From assembly GCA_000507305.1 (NCBI GenBank), contig DF239897.1:1-64000 (forward strand): DNA of 64,000 nucleotides. Direction: 5' to 3'. This DNA is from Breviolum minutum Mf 1.05b.01 (lineage: Eukaryota; Sar; Dinophyceae; Suessiales; Symbiodiniaceae). Below the pieces are notes generated by a model. That model saw only the letters and a list, made by a program, of their open reading frames with translations, made no database searches and had not been told where the DNA came from. Made by a program: the position numbers and the translations under genes. Of this stretch, positions 53,814 to 63,222 are shown one piece after another. Position 1 is the first letter of the stretch, and every line of letters starts with the position of its first letter.

Positions 53814-54222
53814 GTTCGTTGTCTTGCGTTTTGTTCCTGTAATGGAAGCCTCGTATATAATTATGAAAAACAATGCCAAATTTTTGTTTAGTTTTTTAGG
53901 AGAGACCATCTTGAAGTTATCTCTTAGATGTGTTGGAACTACCAAGTAGTGGCGCCTCCAAAACCCCAGGTGCCTCAATTATTGTCCTTCCATTGGCTTG
54001 AGTTCCTGCGGTGATTCGCGCATGTGGTGAGACACTTATATCATATATCATGTCTTTTAACCTTAGTCTTTTTTTAAGCTGGTCGAATGGGATTGAGGAG
54101 TCTTTTTGAGGTCGATAATACATATGTTTGTTCAATTCGGATGTCAAAACTAGGGTTTGTCGCAAATTTGCCTCCCATGTTATATTTCTTGTGGTGTCCA
54201 AATTCGGCGCTCGCAAATTCAG

Positions 54223-54315
54223 GGAAGAAAAAGCCAAGAACTCGTCGGAGATGCCTTACAAACACTTGCCGGAGCAGATTCAGGAGCCATCCCGTCTGGG
54301 GGTATTCATATATAG
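54223..54315 (+). CDS. possible terminal exon
   Basis: After CAAATTCAG the frame reads GRKSQELVGDALQTLAGADS then GAIPSGGIHI and TAG. The LAGADSGAIPSGG part is faintly EF-hand-like but lacks the spacing. Two other frames over this interval are open, so the call is weak. Confidence 0.25.
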   Translation, partial: GRKSQELVGDALQTLAGADSGAIPSGGIHI

Positions 54316-54795
54316 GATTGACTGTGAATGGGGGATTTGTAGGGTCGTGTAGTTGTTGTGTGTTTCATGTATTTCAAAATTGTTGCTCTCAGTGGAGACC
54401 ATGGTACTTGGTATCCCAAGTATGAGCCGACTTCAAATGTTTGAAATTTGATTAGGAATGTTGGGAGTTGAGAATGTCGATTTTGTCTTTGATTTTGCGA
54501 TGTCTATACGGTAAGCGGTTTGACTTTGGATGGGTCAAGGGCCGCAAATGCTTTTTTTTTCTCATGTGTCAGTGTCCTTTTGTAACCGGTTTCATTCTTT
54601 ACGTGTTAATTAATCTAGTGACCACACACATGTTCTGATCGTTTTCAAATGTGAAGGGTGAACAACAGCGAACATGACGCCATTTCTCTAGGCATCCAGT
54701 CATATTGTCAGATGATGGTTTGGGGTGTCTAATCACCTCCGAAACGAATAGTATTTTGGTTCCATTAACATTCTCAGTTTCGGTGATTGGATGAC

Positions 54796-54919
54796 TACCC
54801 TCCCTAAAACGAACAGTTCACACCTGAAACTAGGCCGGGCCCCAAAAGGAAACAATCGCTCGTATTCCAACCATCCAAAAATTTTGGGTGCGAAAATGCT
54901 GTTAGTTTCAGGGAGTGTC
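54796..54919. repeat. P3 fold-back repeat
   Basis: TACCCTCCCTAAAACGAACA and GCTGTTAGTTTCAGGGAGTG; inner GGGCCCCAAAAGGAAACAATC is shared with 24.9 and 50.5 kb. Confidence 0.8.
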
Positions 54920-54940
54920 GCTTTCCTGTCCTTCATATAT

Positions 54941-55041
54941 GGGGGTTTCCAAAAATAGGGGTACCCCAAAATGGATGATTTACAATGGAAAACCCTATTA
55001 AAATGGATGATTTAGGGGTACCACCATTTTCGGAAACATCG
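54941..55041. mobile_element. P4 miniature transposon
   Basis: GGGGGTTTCCAAAAATAGGG to ACCATTTTCGGAAACATC, with GGTACCCC / GGGGTACC inside. Flanked by ATATAT on both sides, a possible duplication although low complexity. Confidence 0.8.
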
Positions 55042-55499
55042 ATATATGTTTCAAAAAACAAAAACAGCTCTCTTCGGCCATTTGGACCTGAAACGAATCT
55101 CGATGCGATGCTTTTTGAAAAACGGCACGACGTGAGGATGTGATGCGTGAATGGGCCTTTTGGCTTCAAAAGATTGAAAAAAAAATGAACAAAAAAACAC
55201 ACACCCCAAAACATCCAAAAACAAAGTAACATGAAGCTGATAACTGGAAAGATTAAAGAAAACTTTATCTTTCTGGAAAGGTGCAACATCATCCCAATGG
55301 AATCGTTGGGAACTCTTTCCCAAAGTCATCACGCTTGTTTTGTTGATAGGATCCCTGAACTCCAAACACACCCTGGTTTCAAACAACCTAAGATTTGGGT
55401 TGAAATGATAGGTTTGGCCATGGGCATGTTTTTTTTGATAAAAACAAAGCAGTCTTAGATATGTACCTTCAAGAAGCCAGGTTTTAGGATGACAGCACT

Positions 55500-55652
55500 A
55501 GGGTTGTTTCAATTGTTTTTGTGTTTTTCATGCTTTACATTTTTTTCCCCACAACTTGGGCCAAGATTCCCACAACTTGGGGAAGATTCCCCACCAACTT
55601 GGGGAAGATTCCCTGTTTGACTCATATTTTTTACAACATGTGGGTGTTTCAA
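55500..55652 (+). mobile_element. INT-like element with a triplicated centre
   Basis: Outer parts (GGGTTGTTTCAATTG left; TTTGACTCATATTTTTTACA then GTGTTTCAAACC right) follow the INT layout. The central CACAACTTGGGGAAGATTCC block, single in other copies, is repeated three times in tandem. Confidence 0.6.
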
Positions 55653-55970
55653 ACCAATTTTTTTTGTAGATTTCCAGTTAGGCGGGTTGACCCCGGTCCC
55701 GTGCCACTCCCCCTCAATAGTTCGGTGACCGAACCTTAAAATGTGAAGGTTCCAGGTTCGTCCCCTAAATCCAGCAAGGGTTCCAAGAAAATGCACCATT
55801 GATGTGGATGACGAAATGGGGATGAAGCTGATTTTTGCTGGAAGAACCTACCAAAATGGAAGACAAATTAGACATGGATGATCCTGAGATCCTGATGTCC
55901 TGATTAAGGGTGGTGACATTGGAAAGGTAACCTTAGCTTGCCATGTTTGTAAAGAGACCTCAAGTTTTAG

Positions 55971-56165
55971 GTGGTGGTGTCACATATTTTTTGTGTTTCA
56001 CCCCGAAAATTGGGGAAGATTCCCACCCATTTTCACGAATAGTTTTCAAATGGGTTGGTTCCACCAACTCGACTTTTTACAGAGATTCATTGGTTTAGAC
56101 TGTTTTTTTTGGTGGGGTTGAATAGCTTCCCCACGAAAAGTCTAACTTGTATCAGGTGCTTGGGA
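55971..56165 (+). repeat. duplicated INT-derived segment, copy 2
   Basis: Starts with a recognisable INT element (GTGGTGGTGTCACATATTTT to GGTTGGTTCCACCAACTCG, 55971-56070), then ACTTTTTACAG and GAATAGCTTCCCCACGAAAA as at 52126-52345. Confidence 0.7.
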
Positions 56166-57177
56166 TAAAGAGATGTCACATTTGATGCTCAAAACCCAAT
56201 GAGTCGGCTGGACGGCTTCTCAATCATTCTCCTAGCTAGCCAGGGTGTCCCCGGGATGTTGAAACATTGCCGCTGGCGCGGATTCGGATAGATCTCAAGA
56301 TGTGGGTTCACGAAATGTTAAGAGATGATTTTGGGGGGAGACAACCCAATCTTTCCCGGGGAGAATTGATGATTTTTTGAAATTAGATGTCATATTTTTA
56401 GATGTACACAGTGTTTGCTATAAATGTTTGTATACTTTTACTTGCATGCTGTTGGAAAGGGAGTGATTTGTAGCTAACCCCCCAGGCCCGCAGGGGTTCT
56501 AAAACTCATCTTACCCATCTTACCCATCTTGGTTTAGGATCTTTGCTATTCCGTCTTGAAGTATGTCTTGAGTGCCGTGAAAATTTTGAGGTTGTTTTGA
56601 CAGACCTACGTGGTTTGTGTTGTAACATCTTTGATATACAATGATATGCATGTTTCAACTAATATGTACATATATCTAGGTAGAGGTTATAAACTGTGTG
56701 ACCTTCGTGAAACTAAGGTTTCCGATTTCCAGTTTGGCTAAGTTATGTGTATCAAAGTGTGAAGCTGAACCACCACCGGAACCCATGGGAACCCACAGTT
56801 CCCTTCATTCCTTAGGGGGTTATTTTCACCCATATCTTAAGGGCTGAAAACCTCCATTGTTTTTAGTTTCCAATGGGGGAAATGGGTCCCCCCCCACTGT
56901 TAAGGAAGTTTTTTCACGGAAGAAGTTTGGGTCATGTTTACTTGAATCATCTTTACTCAAAATCCAAGGAAAACAGCAAAGGTAGCAACAACAAACAGAA
57001 CAAACATGAAATCATTTGCACGCAAAGAACAGAAACACACATCATGTAACAACAGATTTTTTTCTCGCAATTACAGCATTTTTTCATCATGACTTCAAAA
57101 TTTGGGCCAAAATACATGTTTGTTAGATATATTCTGGTGGGCAGAGCCGCTTAAATATCCTTTTTGGAACCTCCAAG
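56166..57177. other. no supported gene
   Basis: Short frames only. It probably contains the intron upstream of EF-hand exon C. Confidence 0.5.
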
Positions 57178-57282
57178 TTAACCATCTTCTCCTCGCTCGA
57201 CGACTCGTGCCCTAAGGATGCTGATGGCAGTGGCATGGTGGGCGTCGCCGAGCTTTCAGCAGCTGCAGGGGCCTACAAGAAG
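57178..57282 (+). CDS. EF-hand exon C
   Basis: A GC-rich block (about 60% G+C in AT-rich surroundings) reads LTIFSSLDDSCPKDADGSGM then VGVAELSAAAGAYKK and ends at AAG|GTGACA in phase 0. The loop at 57217-57252, DADGSGMVGVAE, has Asp1, Asp3, Ser5, Gly6, Val8 and Glu12 and is complete, so it should bind Ca2+. The start is uncertain: AAG at 57177 is one acceptor, but the frame is open further upstream. It is in the same orientation as exons A and B, 4-5 kb downstream. One gene or two EF-hand genes are both possible. Confidence 0.6.
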
Positions 57283-57358
57283 GTGACACGACCATTTGCC
57301 CCCCCCAAATGGTGGGTTTAGTAAGGGATATCCATAGGTTGGTGGGGAAATCTATAGG

Positions 57359-57553
57359 TTGGTGACTCCCCAAAAAGACTCAGGGAAATCTATAGGTTGG
57401 TGGGAAATCTTTAGGTTGGTGACTCCCCAAAAAGACTCAGGGAAATCTATAGGTTGGTGGGAAATCTTTAGGTTGGTGAAATATGATTTCAATTTATTTC
57501 ATTTGACCAGATCAAGTTCTCGGCAGCAAATGTTGGAAAAGGAGTTTGTTTGA
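57359..57553 (+). CDS. candidate terminal exon built on a 19-residue repeat
   Basis: The frame reads TPQKDSGKSIGWWEIFRLV twice in tandem, then KYDFNLFHLTRSSSRQQMLE and stops at TGA. The repeat comes from a 57-bp DNA unit, so it preserves the frame. It follows EF-hand exon C by about 80 bp and could be its continuation or 3' sequence. No known motif. Confidence 0.3.
   Translation: MVTPQKDSGKSIGWWEIFRLVTPQKDSGKSIGWWEIFRLVKYDFNLFHLTRSSSRQQMLEKEFV
57364..57477 (+). repeat. 57-bp tandem repeat, two copies
   Basis: GACTCCCCAAAAAGACTCAG to GGGAAATCTTTAGGTTGGT, two essentially identical units, with extra partial copies of AAATCTATAGGTTGGTG upstream from 57329. Confidence 0.95.
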
Positions 57554-57744
57554 AAAGACATAATAATCATCATACATATACATATATATACATATATATA
57601 CACATATTGTGATTCATTTAGTGGTTTCATGGTGGCTTCAATGAATTTGGTTCATGTTTCTCCCGGAAAGTCTGGATGATATATAGTATAATATTTGTTT
57701 GACTATTTTTTTCAAATGGGTTGTAAACCAACACCGCCACCAAG

Positions 57745-57942
57745 AAGGTCAGACCAGGTGCAATAGATTGGAATGTAATACTTGTTGTAAACATTGGAAG
57801 GCACCTTTGGAGGAATTCCTGCAAGTCGATTGTGAAGGAAAAACCATTTTATGTACAGGTTGTAAAATTGCTCGAAAGAAGGTTTGTTCCAATGTTTTCA
57901 GACAGGAAGGATGGTAGGAATCTAATCAAGGAAATACAATAG
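57745..57942 (+). CDS. exon candidate, two open frames
   Basis: It follows a degenerate INT right end (CCAACACCGCCACCAAG). Frame 1 reads KVRPGAIDWNVILVVNIGRH then KSIVKEKPFYVQVVKLLERR to TAG at 57940. Frame 2 (57699-57917) is Cys-rich: CNTCCKHWKAPLEEFLQVDC then CTGCKIARKK, with paired Cys-x2-Cys like a small zinc-binding finger. Only one can be right. I slightly favour frame 2 for its Cys spacing and frame 1 for its length. Confidence 0.3.
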   Translation, partial: KVRPGAIDWNVILVVNIGRHLWRNSCKSIVKEKPFYVQVVKLLERRFVPMFSDRKDGRNLIKEIQ

Positions 57943-57959
57943 CTATACCCCCCCAAACA

Positions 57960-58400
57960 TCCCAAACGCTGCCTCCCCTTTAGGAAAAAGGGCTTTAATA
58001 GAGGGTTGCAATCCACCATTGCCCCTTTGTCTCCGGTATTATCGGCACATCCAGAAAAAGCCTCGTAGGCTTGTACGGTACAAATGAAACTCTATCCTCC
58101 AGAATCACGGGCTAAAGTTTATCATCCTTTTTTTTCAGGCACCTTGAAGAAGGGGTACTATACATTACAAAACACGACTGTTTTGATAGAGTGGGAGGGT
58201 GTGAATTGGGGGAGCAAATTCCAATTTGTTTTGTTGATTGTTTAGGTCGGGAAATTGATTTGTCAATGAAGTCACTGGTTTGGACCTTAATCATTCGTTA
58301 TGAAGGCAAATGATTGGCTGTGAATTTAGCTCCTAGGTACACATTCTGACACTTGCTTATTAAGAAAATATATTGTGGTACCTACGTACACCGCTGAAGT
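57960..58400. other. no supported gene
   Basis: Short frames only; no repeat copy recognised. Confidence 0.5.
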
Positions 58401-58440
58401 TATTTCATTCCTAAATTTTGGTGCGGAAAAAAACAACTAG

Positions 58441-58637
58441 GTGGTGGTTTCAAACATTTTTTGAATTCCACCCCTACCGTAGGGGAAATGATCCAAATTG
58501 ACGAGCATATTTTTTCAGATGGGTTGGTTCAACCACCAACTGGGTGTTTCCAAAAATAGGGTACCCTAAAATGGATGGTTTATAATAATGGAAATCCCTA
58601 TTAAAATTGACCACTATTTTCGGAAACATCCAACTAG
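58441..58637 (+). mobile_element. INT element interrupted by a P4 transposon
   Basis: INT sequence runs from GTGGTGGTTTCAAACATTTT to GGTTCAACCACCAACT (58441-58541). A P4 copy occupies 58542-58629, and the INT tail CCAACTAG resumes at 58630. CCAACT on both sides of the P4 copy is its 6-bp target duplication. GT and AG ends are preserved, giving a 197-nt composite intron. Confidence 0.85.
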
Positions 58638-58765
58638 AAAATCTTGGGCTACTCGTAAGAGTTCAAAATTCTGCATCGCTCCCTCAACCCCCGATATCAA
58701 CCCGTAGACAGAAGCCTGAGACCTTGATTTTTTTCCATCGAGGATTTTCGTTGGTTTTGATATGA
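58638..58765 (+). CDS. terminal exon after the composite introner
   Basis: Upstream open sequence ends FWCGKKQL with a final G at 58440. Across the element G|AA gives Glu, and the frame then reads NLGLLVRVQNSASLPQPPIS, TRRQKPETLIFFHRGFSLVL to TGA at 58763-58765. The phase-1 join matches the joins at 18.9, 23.7 and 34.7 kb. The upstream exon is open for only about 14 codons. Product unknown. Confidence 0.35.
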
Positions 58766-60228
58766 AAACTAGCTACCAGATCATTAGGATAACAATAAAG
58801 CCGCTGGTTTTTTGTGTCCCCTTTGCACCAACTAATATGTATAATAAATCAAATGGGGGGGGGTGAAATGGATATGTGTTTTCGATCACAACTGACATGC
58901 TTTATGGCTTTGGAAGCATTGATGAAGCCCACCAACCAACCACTCTCTGGGTCCACGTTGGTCGGCAGATTCAACAAGAAGGACGTTTGATGAAGAAGAT
59001 CATTATCGGCCACTTGGCTGGAACCAACAGCTGCACCAGTTGCACCAGTTGACTGCACCCTTTGGAGTCGGACTTTCATTAAAAACATGGATGTGATGTT
59101 TTTTCCGATGTGTGATGATCTAGTATATTTTTTTCATATGTTTGATGTGTATTTTCTTCACATGTTTGATGTGTATTTTCTTGATATGTTTGAAAGTAAG
59201 GATTAATTACATGTGAGGGCGGCTTTAGGCATGACCATTTGCAGAAATACAATCTACATGATGATTCTATAGACTGACAAACTGACAAACATAGAGATTC
59301 AATCCTGAAAGCAACATCTTCGCACATACACCCCACAGATAAATATGAAGAAAAGAGGAATTATGATGTGTCCCTTTTGGGACGTTTTGAATCATCTCAA
59401 ACAGAAAAAGGCTCAAAATGGTGATTTTTCCAAGTGTAGGTTTTTCCGGTCATGTGTTTACGGAGGACATAATATCAATATGTTTGTGTTGCATTCATAT
59501 ATCCATGATCATTTATACAAGCCTTTCTTTTTTCATTTAAAAACATGTTGGCTTTTTCGAATGGCTTAGGCATGGCCATTGTGATTTTGTTCTTGATGGT
59601 CAGTATGTTCGTCCTCTCCTACCTGGCCGTTGACATGGCAAAGGCCGACGGTTGAGCCTGTTTTTTCCATAAAAAGTTGGATGTGAAGGTGAAGTTAGGG
59701 TAAAAGCGTATGAATTTGTATACTTATATTTATGTTTGATAGGTATGGTATAGAATATATACATATATATTTACATATACGTAAATTGTTTCTGATCCAG
59801 TAATCTTAAGATAGCTTCAAATGTGAGCATGTTTTGAAGAAGGAAGGATGTTACAGTCTTAGATTATATACTCAAGTCTAAGCCAATGACTAGGTTGCTG
59901 ACGACCCAAAGTGCTGAGTCTACCGACCCGATGATGGCAGGTCATCTCATATGACTAGCTGGAAAGCGTACCACCATGCAGTGTTTGGATGCAGTTCTTC
60001 TGAAAGAAAAACAAAACATTGGCTGTGTTGATTGTCCATGCATAATATGTGTTTATCATATGGTAGTTGGTTTTTCAAGAACACTCCAAGCATTTGGTCG
60101 GCTGAGGTTTTTCTATATACATTATATACAAATGATTGTGGTGTCTCGACTTAAGTCGGAAACATCTAAGGGATTGTTATCGATTTGGGACATGTTCGTT
60201 GGATATACAAATGTATCTATACATATAT
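58766..60228. other. no supported gene
   Basis: Minus frames at 58849-59088 and 59079-59336 and + frames at 59345-59569 and 59976-60272 are open without support. A 19-bp tandem TTCACATGTTTGATGTGTA-like repeat lies at 59136-59190. Confidence 0.4.
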
Positions 60229-60330
60229 GGATGTTTCCAAAAATAGTGGTACCCCCGAATCATCCATTTTAATAGGATTTTCCATTATAAACCATCCGAT
60301 TTGGGGTACCCCTATTTTTGGAAGCACCCA
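60229..60330. mobile_element. P4 miniature transposon
   Basis: GGATGTTTCCAAAAATAGTGG to CCCCTATTTTTGGAAGCACCC, long inverted repeat, internal GGTACCCC pairs. Flanked by ATAT on both sides (weak duplication). Confidence 0.8.
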
Positions 60331-61826
60331 TATGTATACATGTTTGTTTGTTTTTTAGATAAATTTACGTAACTATAATCACCTGATGATTTGATGATCA
60401 CTCAGCTCGTTGATTCTCGGATCTCCTAAGACATCTGCGGGAGAGCTGTATTTTCCTCCCGAAATGCCACTGGAAAATGAAGGTTTTAATCCCCCAGATA
60501 CAGAAGGCCCATTGAAAGGATGCGTTCTCAATTAGCACTTGAGTATATTGTTCATATGATAGCAAAGATGAATGTTGATCTCAAAAAGCCAGTAACTGTC
60601 TCCATTGTCACATTTCATCCTTTTGGCTGCTGTGAAGTCTTATGAGTATGTGATGAGAACACTCATGTTTTTTGTGTTTTAGATAATGGGTCCTTTTGGT
60701 CTCCCCATGAGCTCGAACCTTTTTTTTGGGAACCAACAGCCAACCGTTTCCCTTTTGACTTTCTTGTTTTAGTGTCAATATATACACGATATCTATCTGT
60801 ATATATATATATATGTAGTATACAGTATACATACATACATACAAATGTACACTACCCTCCCTAAGGCTAACCTTTTTAGGTTAAACATTGGAGCAATTTG
60901 GAATGAAAAACTGATGAGTTCCCTTACCAGGAGATGCGCGGCAGCAGCGATGGTACCATGGAATCCAGTTCCGGGGTGGTTGTGAAGGCGGGGGGTGACG
61001 CCACCAGGTTTGACGGTTGATGGGTTCATGAAGATGGTGAAATGTGGTGAAAGTGTAACGTATGTATTAAGTAAATACCGGATGAATTGGCATGATTTTC
61101 AGGATGATCTTGCATTTGAGTGGGTAAATGAACATGATGTGTGATGTGATATTGCCAGTGCCATAGAAGGGAACCAGGCATGATCTCAATAACTACTAAG
61201 GGGGCCGCAAACGAGCCCCAAAATCCCCGCAATCCAAATTTGACACTGCTTTGGAGGGTTTGCCGTTATTTTCAGTTGAAGGTTACTGCCCCAAAATGGA
61301 GGTTTCTTGGGTTCTGGGGCACGTAGATACCTGGATAGATAGACAGATAGAACCATAGATCACTAGAAAGATCACATGTATTATTTTTATGTGCATATAT
61401 ATTATTGAGTCATTGCAATGTACTCGGAAAGGATACGCCAAAAACAAGGACATGTCATCACTATGCAAGTATTTAATATCTACACATTAGTTTTTGGATT
61501 TAGTATATCTATTGTGGGTCTTAAGTATAGTAGACCTGGCCTCAAGTGGTCATACCCAAGCAATTTCAAGTATTTACATGTGTTTACTCAATTTGTATGT
61601 GTCAAACATCCTTATCGTTGGATACCTTGATCGTCCGGAAAACCTTAGGGCAAAGTTCCTCCCAACCTCATCGACCTTGAAACATTGAATTCGCTCCGAA
61701 AAAGGTGATACAAGACACCACGTCACTGATTCTGAGCTTTTAACCCCTATAGAAACTTGGAAGCCAAGAAAAAAATCCCCCGAAATTCGCTCCAAGCTCA
61801 TTCGCACCTAAGCTTTTTCCAAGCTG
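60331..61826. other. no well supported gene
   Basis: AT microsatellite near 60800. Minus-strand frames at 60793-61029 and 61574-61807 and + frames at 61418-61688 are open and conflicting. Confidence 0.4.
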
Positions 61827-62021
61827 GTGAGTTCAGGGTCCAAGGTCGCTGTTTTTTGGGGTTCACTCACAACTTCACAACTTCAGAACTGGAGATTCGC
61901 CAGAGTGGGTTTGACCTCCTTTCCCGGACGAGTTAACTTCCGCCAGGTGGGAAGTTCCGATTTCGAGATGGCAGCAGATGGCTCGCTGATCATTCGCGGA
62001 GTTGCCAGCAATGTCCCTTGA
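61827..62021 (+). CDS. candidate terminal exon, unknown product
   Basis: The frame reads WRFARVGLTSFPGRVNFRQV then GSSDFEMAADGSLIIRGVAS and stops at TGA. GC content is above the flanks. Good AG sites occur before NWRF (ACTTCAG) and before VGSS (CGCCAG), so the coding part may begin at either. Gly/Val/Asp-rich ending. No family is recognised. Confidence 0.4.
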   Translation: MSSGSKVAVFWGSLTTSQLQNWRFARVGLTSFPGRVNFRQVGSSDFEMAADGSLIIRGVASNVP

Positions 62022-62049
62022 GCTGTGGGGCTTTGGATTTGGATGTGGA

Positions 62050-62700
62050 TTTATCCCATGGATTTTTTTTCGGGGTGAGATGGTGATTCACCAAGTGACG
62101 AGGGGTGTGAAGCTTTTAGCAAAAACATTTGTGTGTTGATTCAATGGGGCAGATAGAGTATACTAGACAAGGAAGATTGTAACATTTGACATGAAACCCT
62201 TAAAATGATGGGTTTTGGACAAACAGGTGAGCACTTTTGGAATTGTATTTTTTTGGTATCAACCGGTGCAGCATGGTGTTGCATCAGTTTTTTGCCGACA
62301 GTGGTTCGGTAACATGGCAGTAAGTGTCCTCATGCATTGCCACGTTCACTGTCGTCGGTCTTACATTTTGTCATTCATGCAGTAGTGACCAGTTGACTCC
62401 GGTCCTTTATATAATTCAAAAATTTAGGGTGAAATATTCCCCACCTACATTCTGACAAGCCGCTCATAGAAATCTTGAATATAACTCGTGAACACAGCTT
62501 ACGGCAATCGTTGGGTCTTAATCCCACAACTTAAGAATTCAAGACCATTCAAAACCCATGAACATGTTTTTTTTTTTTAGCTAGATCTCTTCCGTTCATT
62601 TCAAATTGAATGGAAATGGTCAGCAAAACTTATATACTTTATATACCTTTATTTATTTACATTGATCACAAACACCTACTAAAAACTCCAGCAATTTGTG
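62050..62700. other. no supported gene
   Basis: A near-palindrome GCCGACAGTGGTTCGGTAAC / GTTCACTGTCGTCGGT lies at about 62295-62360. No coding support. Confidence 0.45.
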
Positions 62701-62709
62701 ATTCAACAG

Positions 62710-62807
62710 GCCAGCTGCCCAGCCAACACCACGTGCCGCCGCCTTCAAGCGAGCAACAATGTGATCTCCACTGCAGTGAAGGAGACACCAAGACAATTGT
62801 CACTTAG
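62710..62807 (+). CDS. candidate internal exon
   Basis: It lies between TTCAACAG and CTTAG|GTGAAG. The frame reads ASCPANTTCRRLQASNNVIS then TAVKETPRQLSL, ending in phase 2. Another frame (Gln/His/Pro-rich) is open but ends in TAG at the same donor. GC-rich relative to the flanks. Product unknown. Confidence 0.35.
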
Positions 62808-63043
62808 GTGAAGGATTTGCTGTTTTATTGCTGTTTTGGGGTTGGAGATAGGAAACCATTTGGATGAATTTTTGAAGTGCCGGCCATGAACGATACTTAT
62901 AGGAATCATCGATTTTTGCTTTGTATGCCTCAGAAAGGATTCAACAATGAACATGCTAAATTTGCCGCGAGGATGATTAAAAGCTATTTGCCAGACTAAA
63001 CCTGAAGATATTTGCTTGGTCTGTTCTTTTTTTGATACCCTAG

Positions 63044-63222
63044 CTTTGATCCATGACGAGATTAACACATTGTGGGGGTCGCGATCGACCCCAACATTGA
63101 CGAAGCTTGTTCAAGTGCGTTTCACTAGCAACGAAATGATTTATATAGATTTGAACGATGTCAGGGAAGGCTATCCTTTAAGATATATACTGTACTGTAC
63201 TGTATCTAGTTTTATATATTAA
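63044..63222 (+). CDS. candidate exon, unknown product
   Basis: After a pyrimidine tract and GATACCCTAG the frame reads LIHDEINTLWGSRSTPTLTK, LVQVRFTSNEMIYIDLNDVR then EGYPLRYILY. Composition is very natural up to about 63186, where AT-rich sequence starts, so the exon probably ends near there. A following short exon may be at 63256-63301 (acceptor ATCATTTCAG; FWTSMQKKDDPNVLI to TGA). This conflicts with the minus-strand frame below. Confidence 0.45.
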
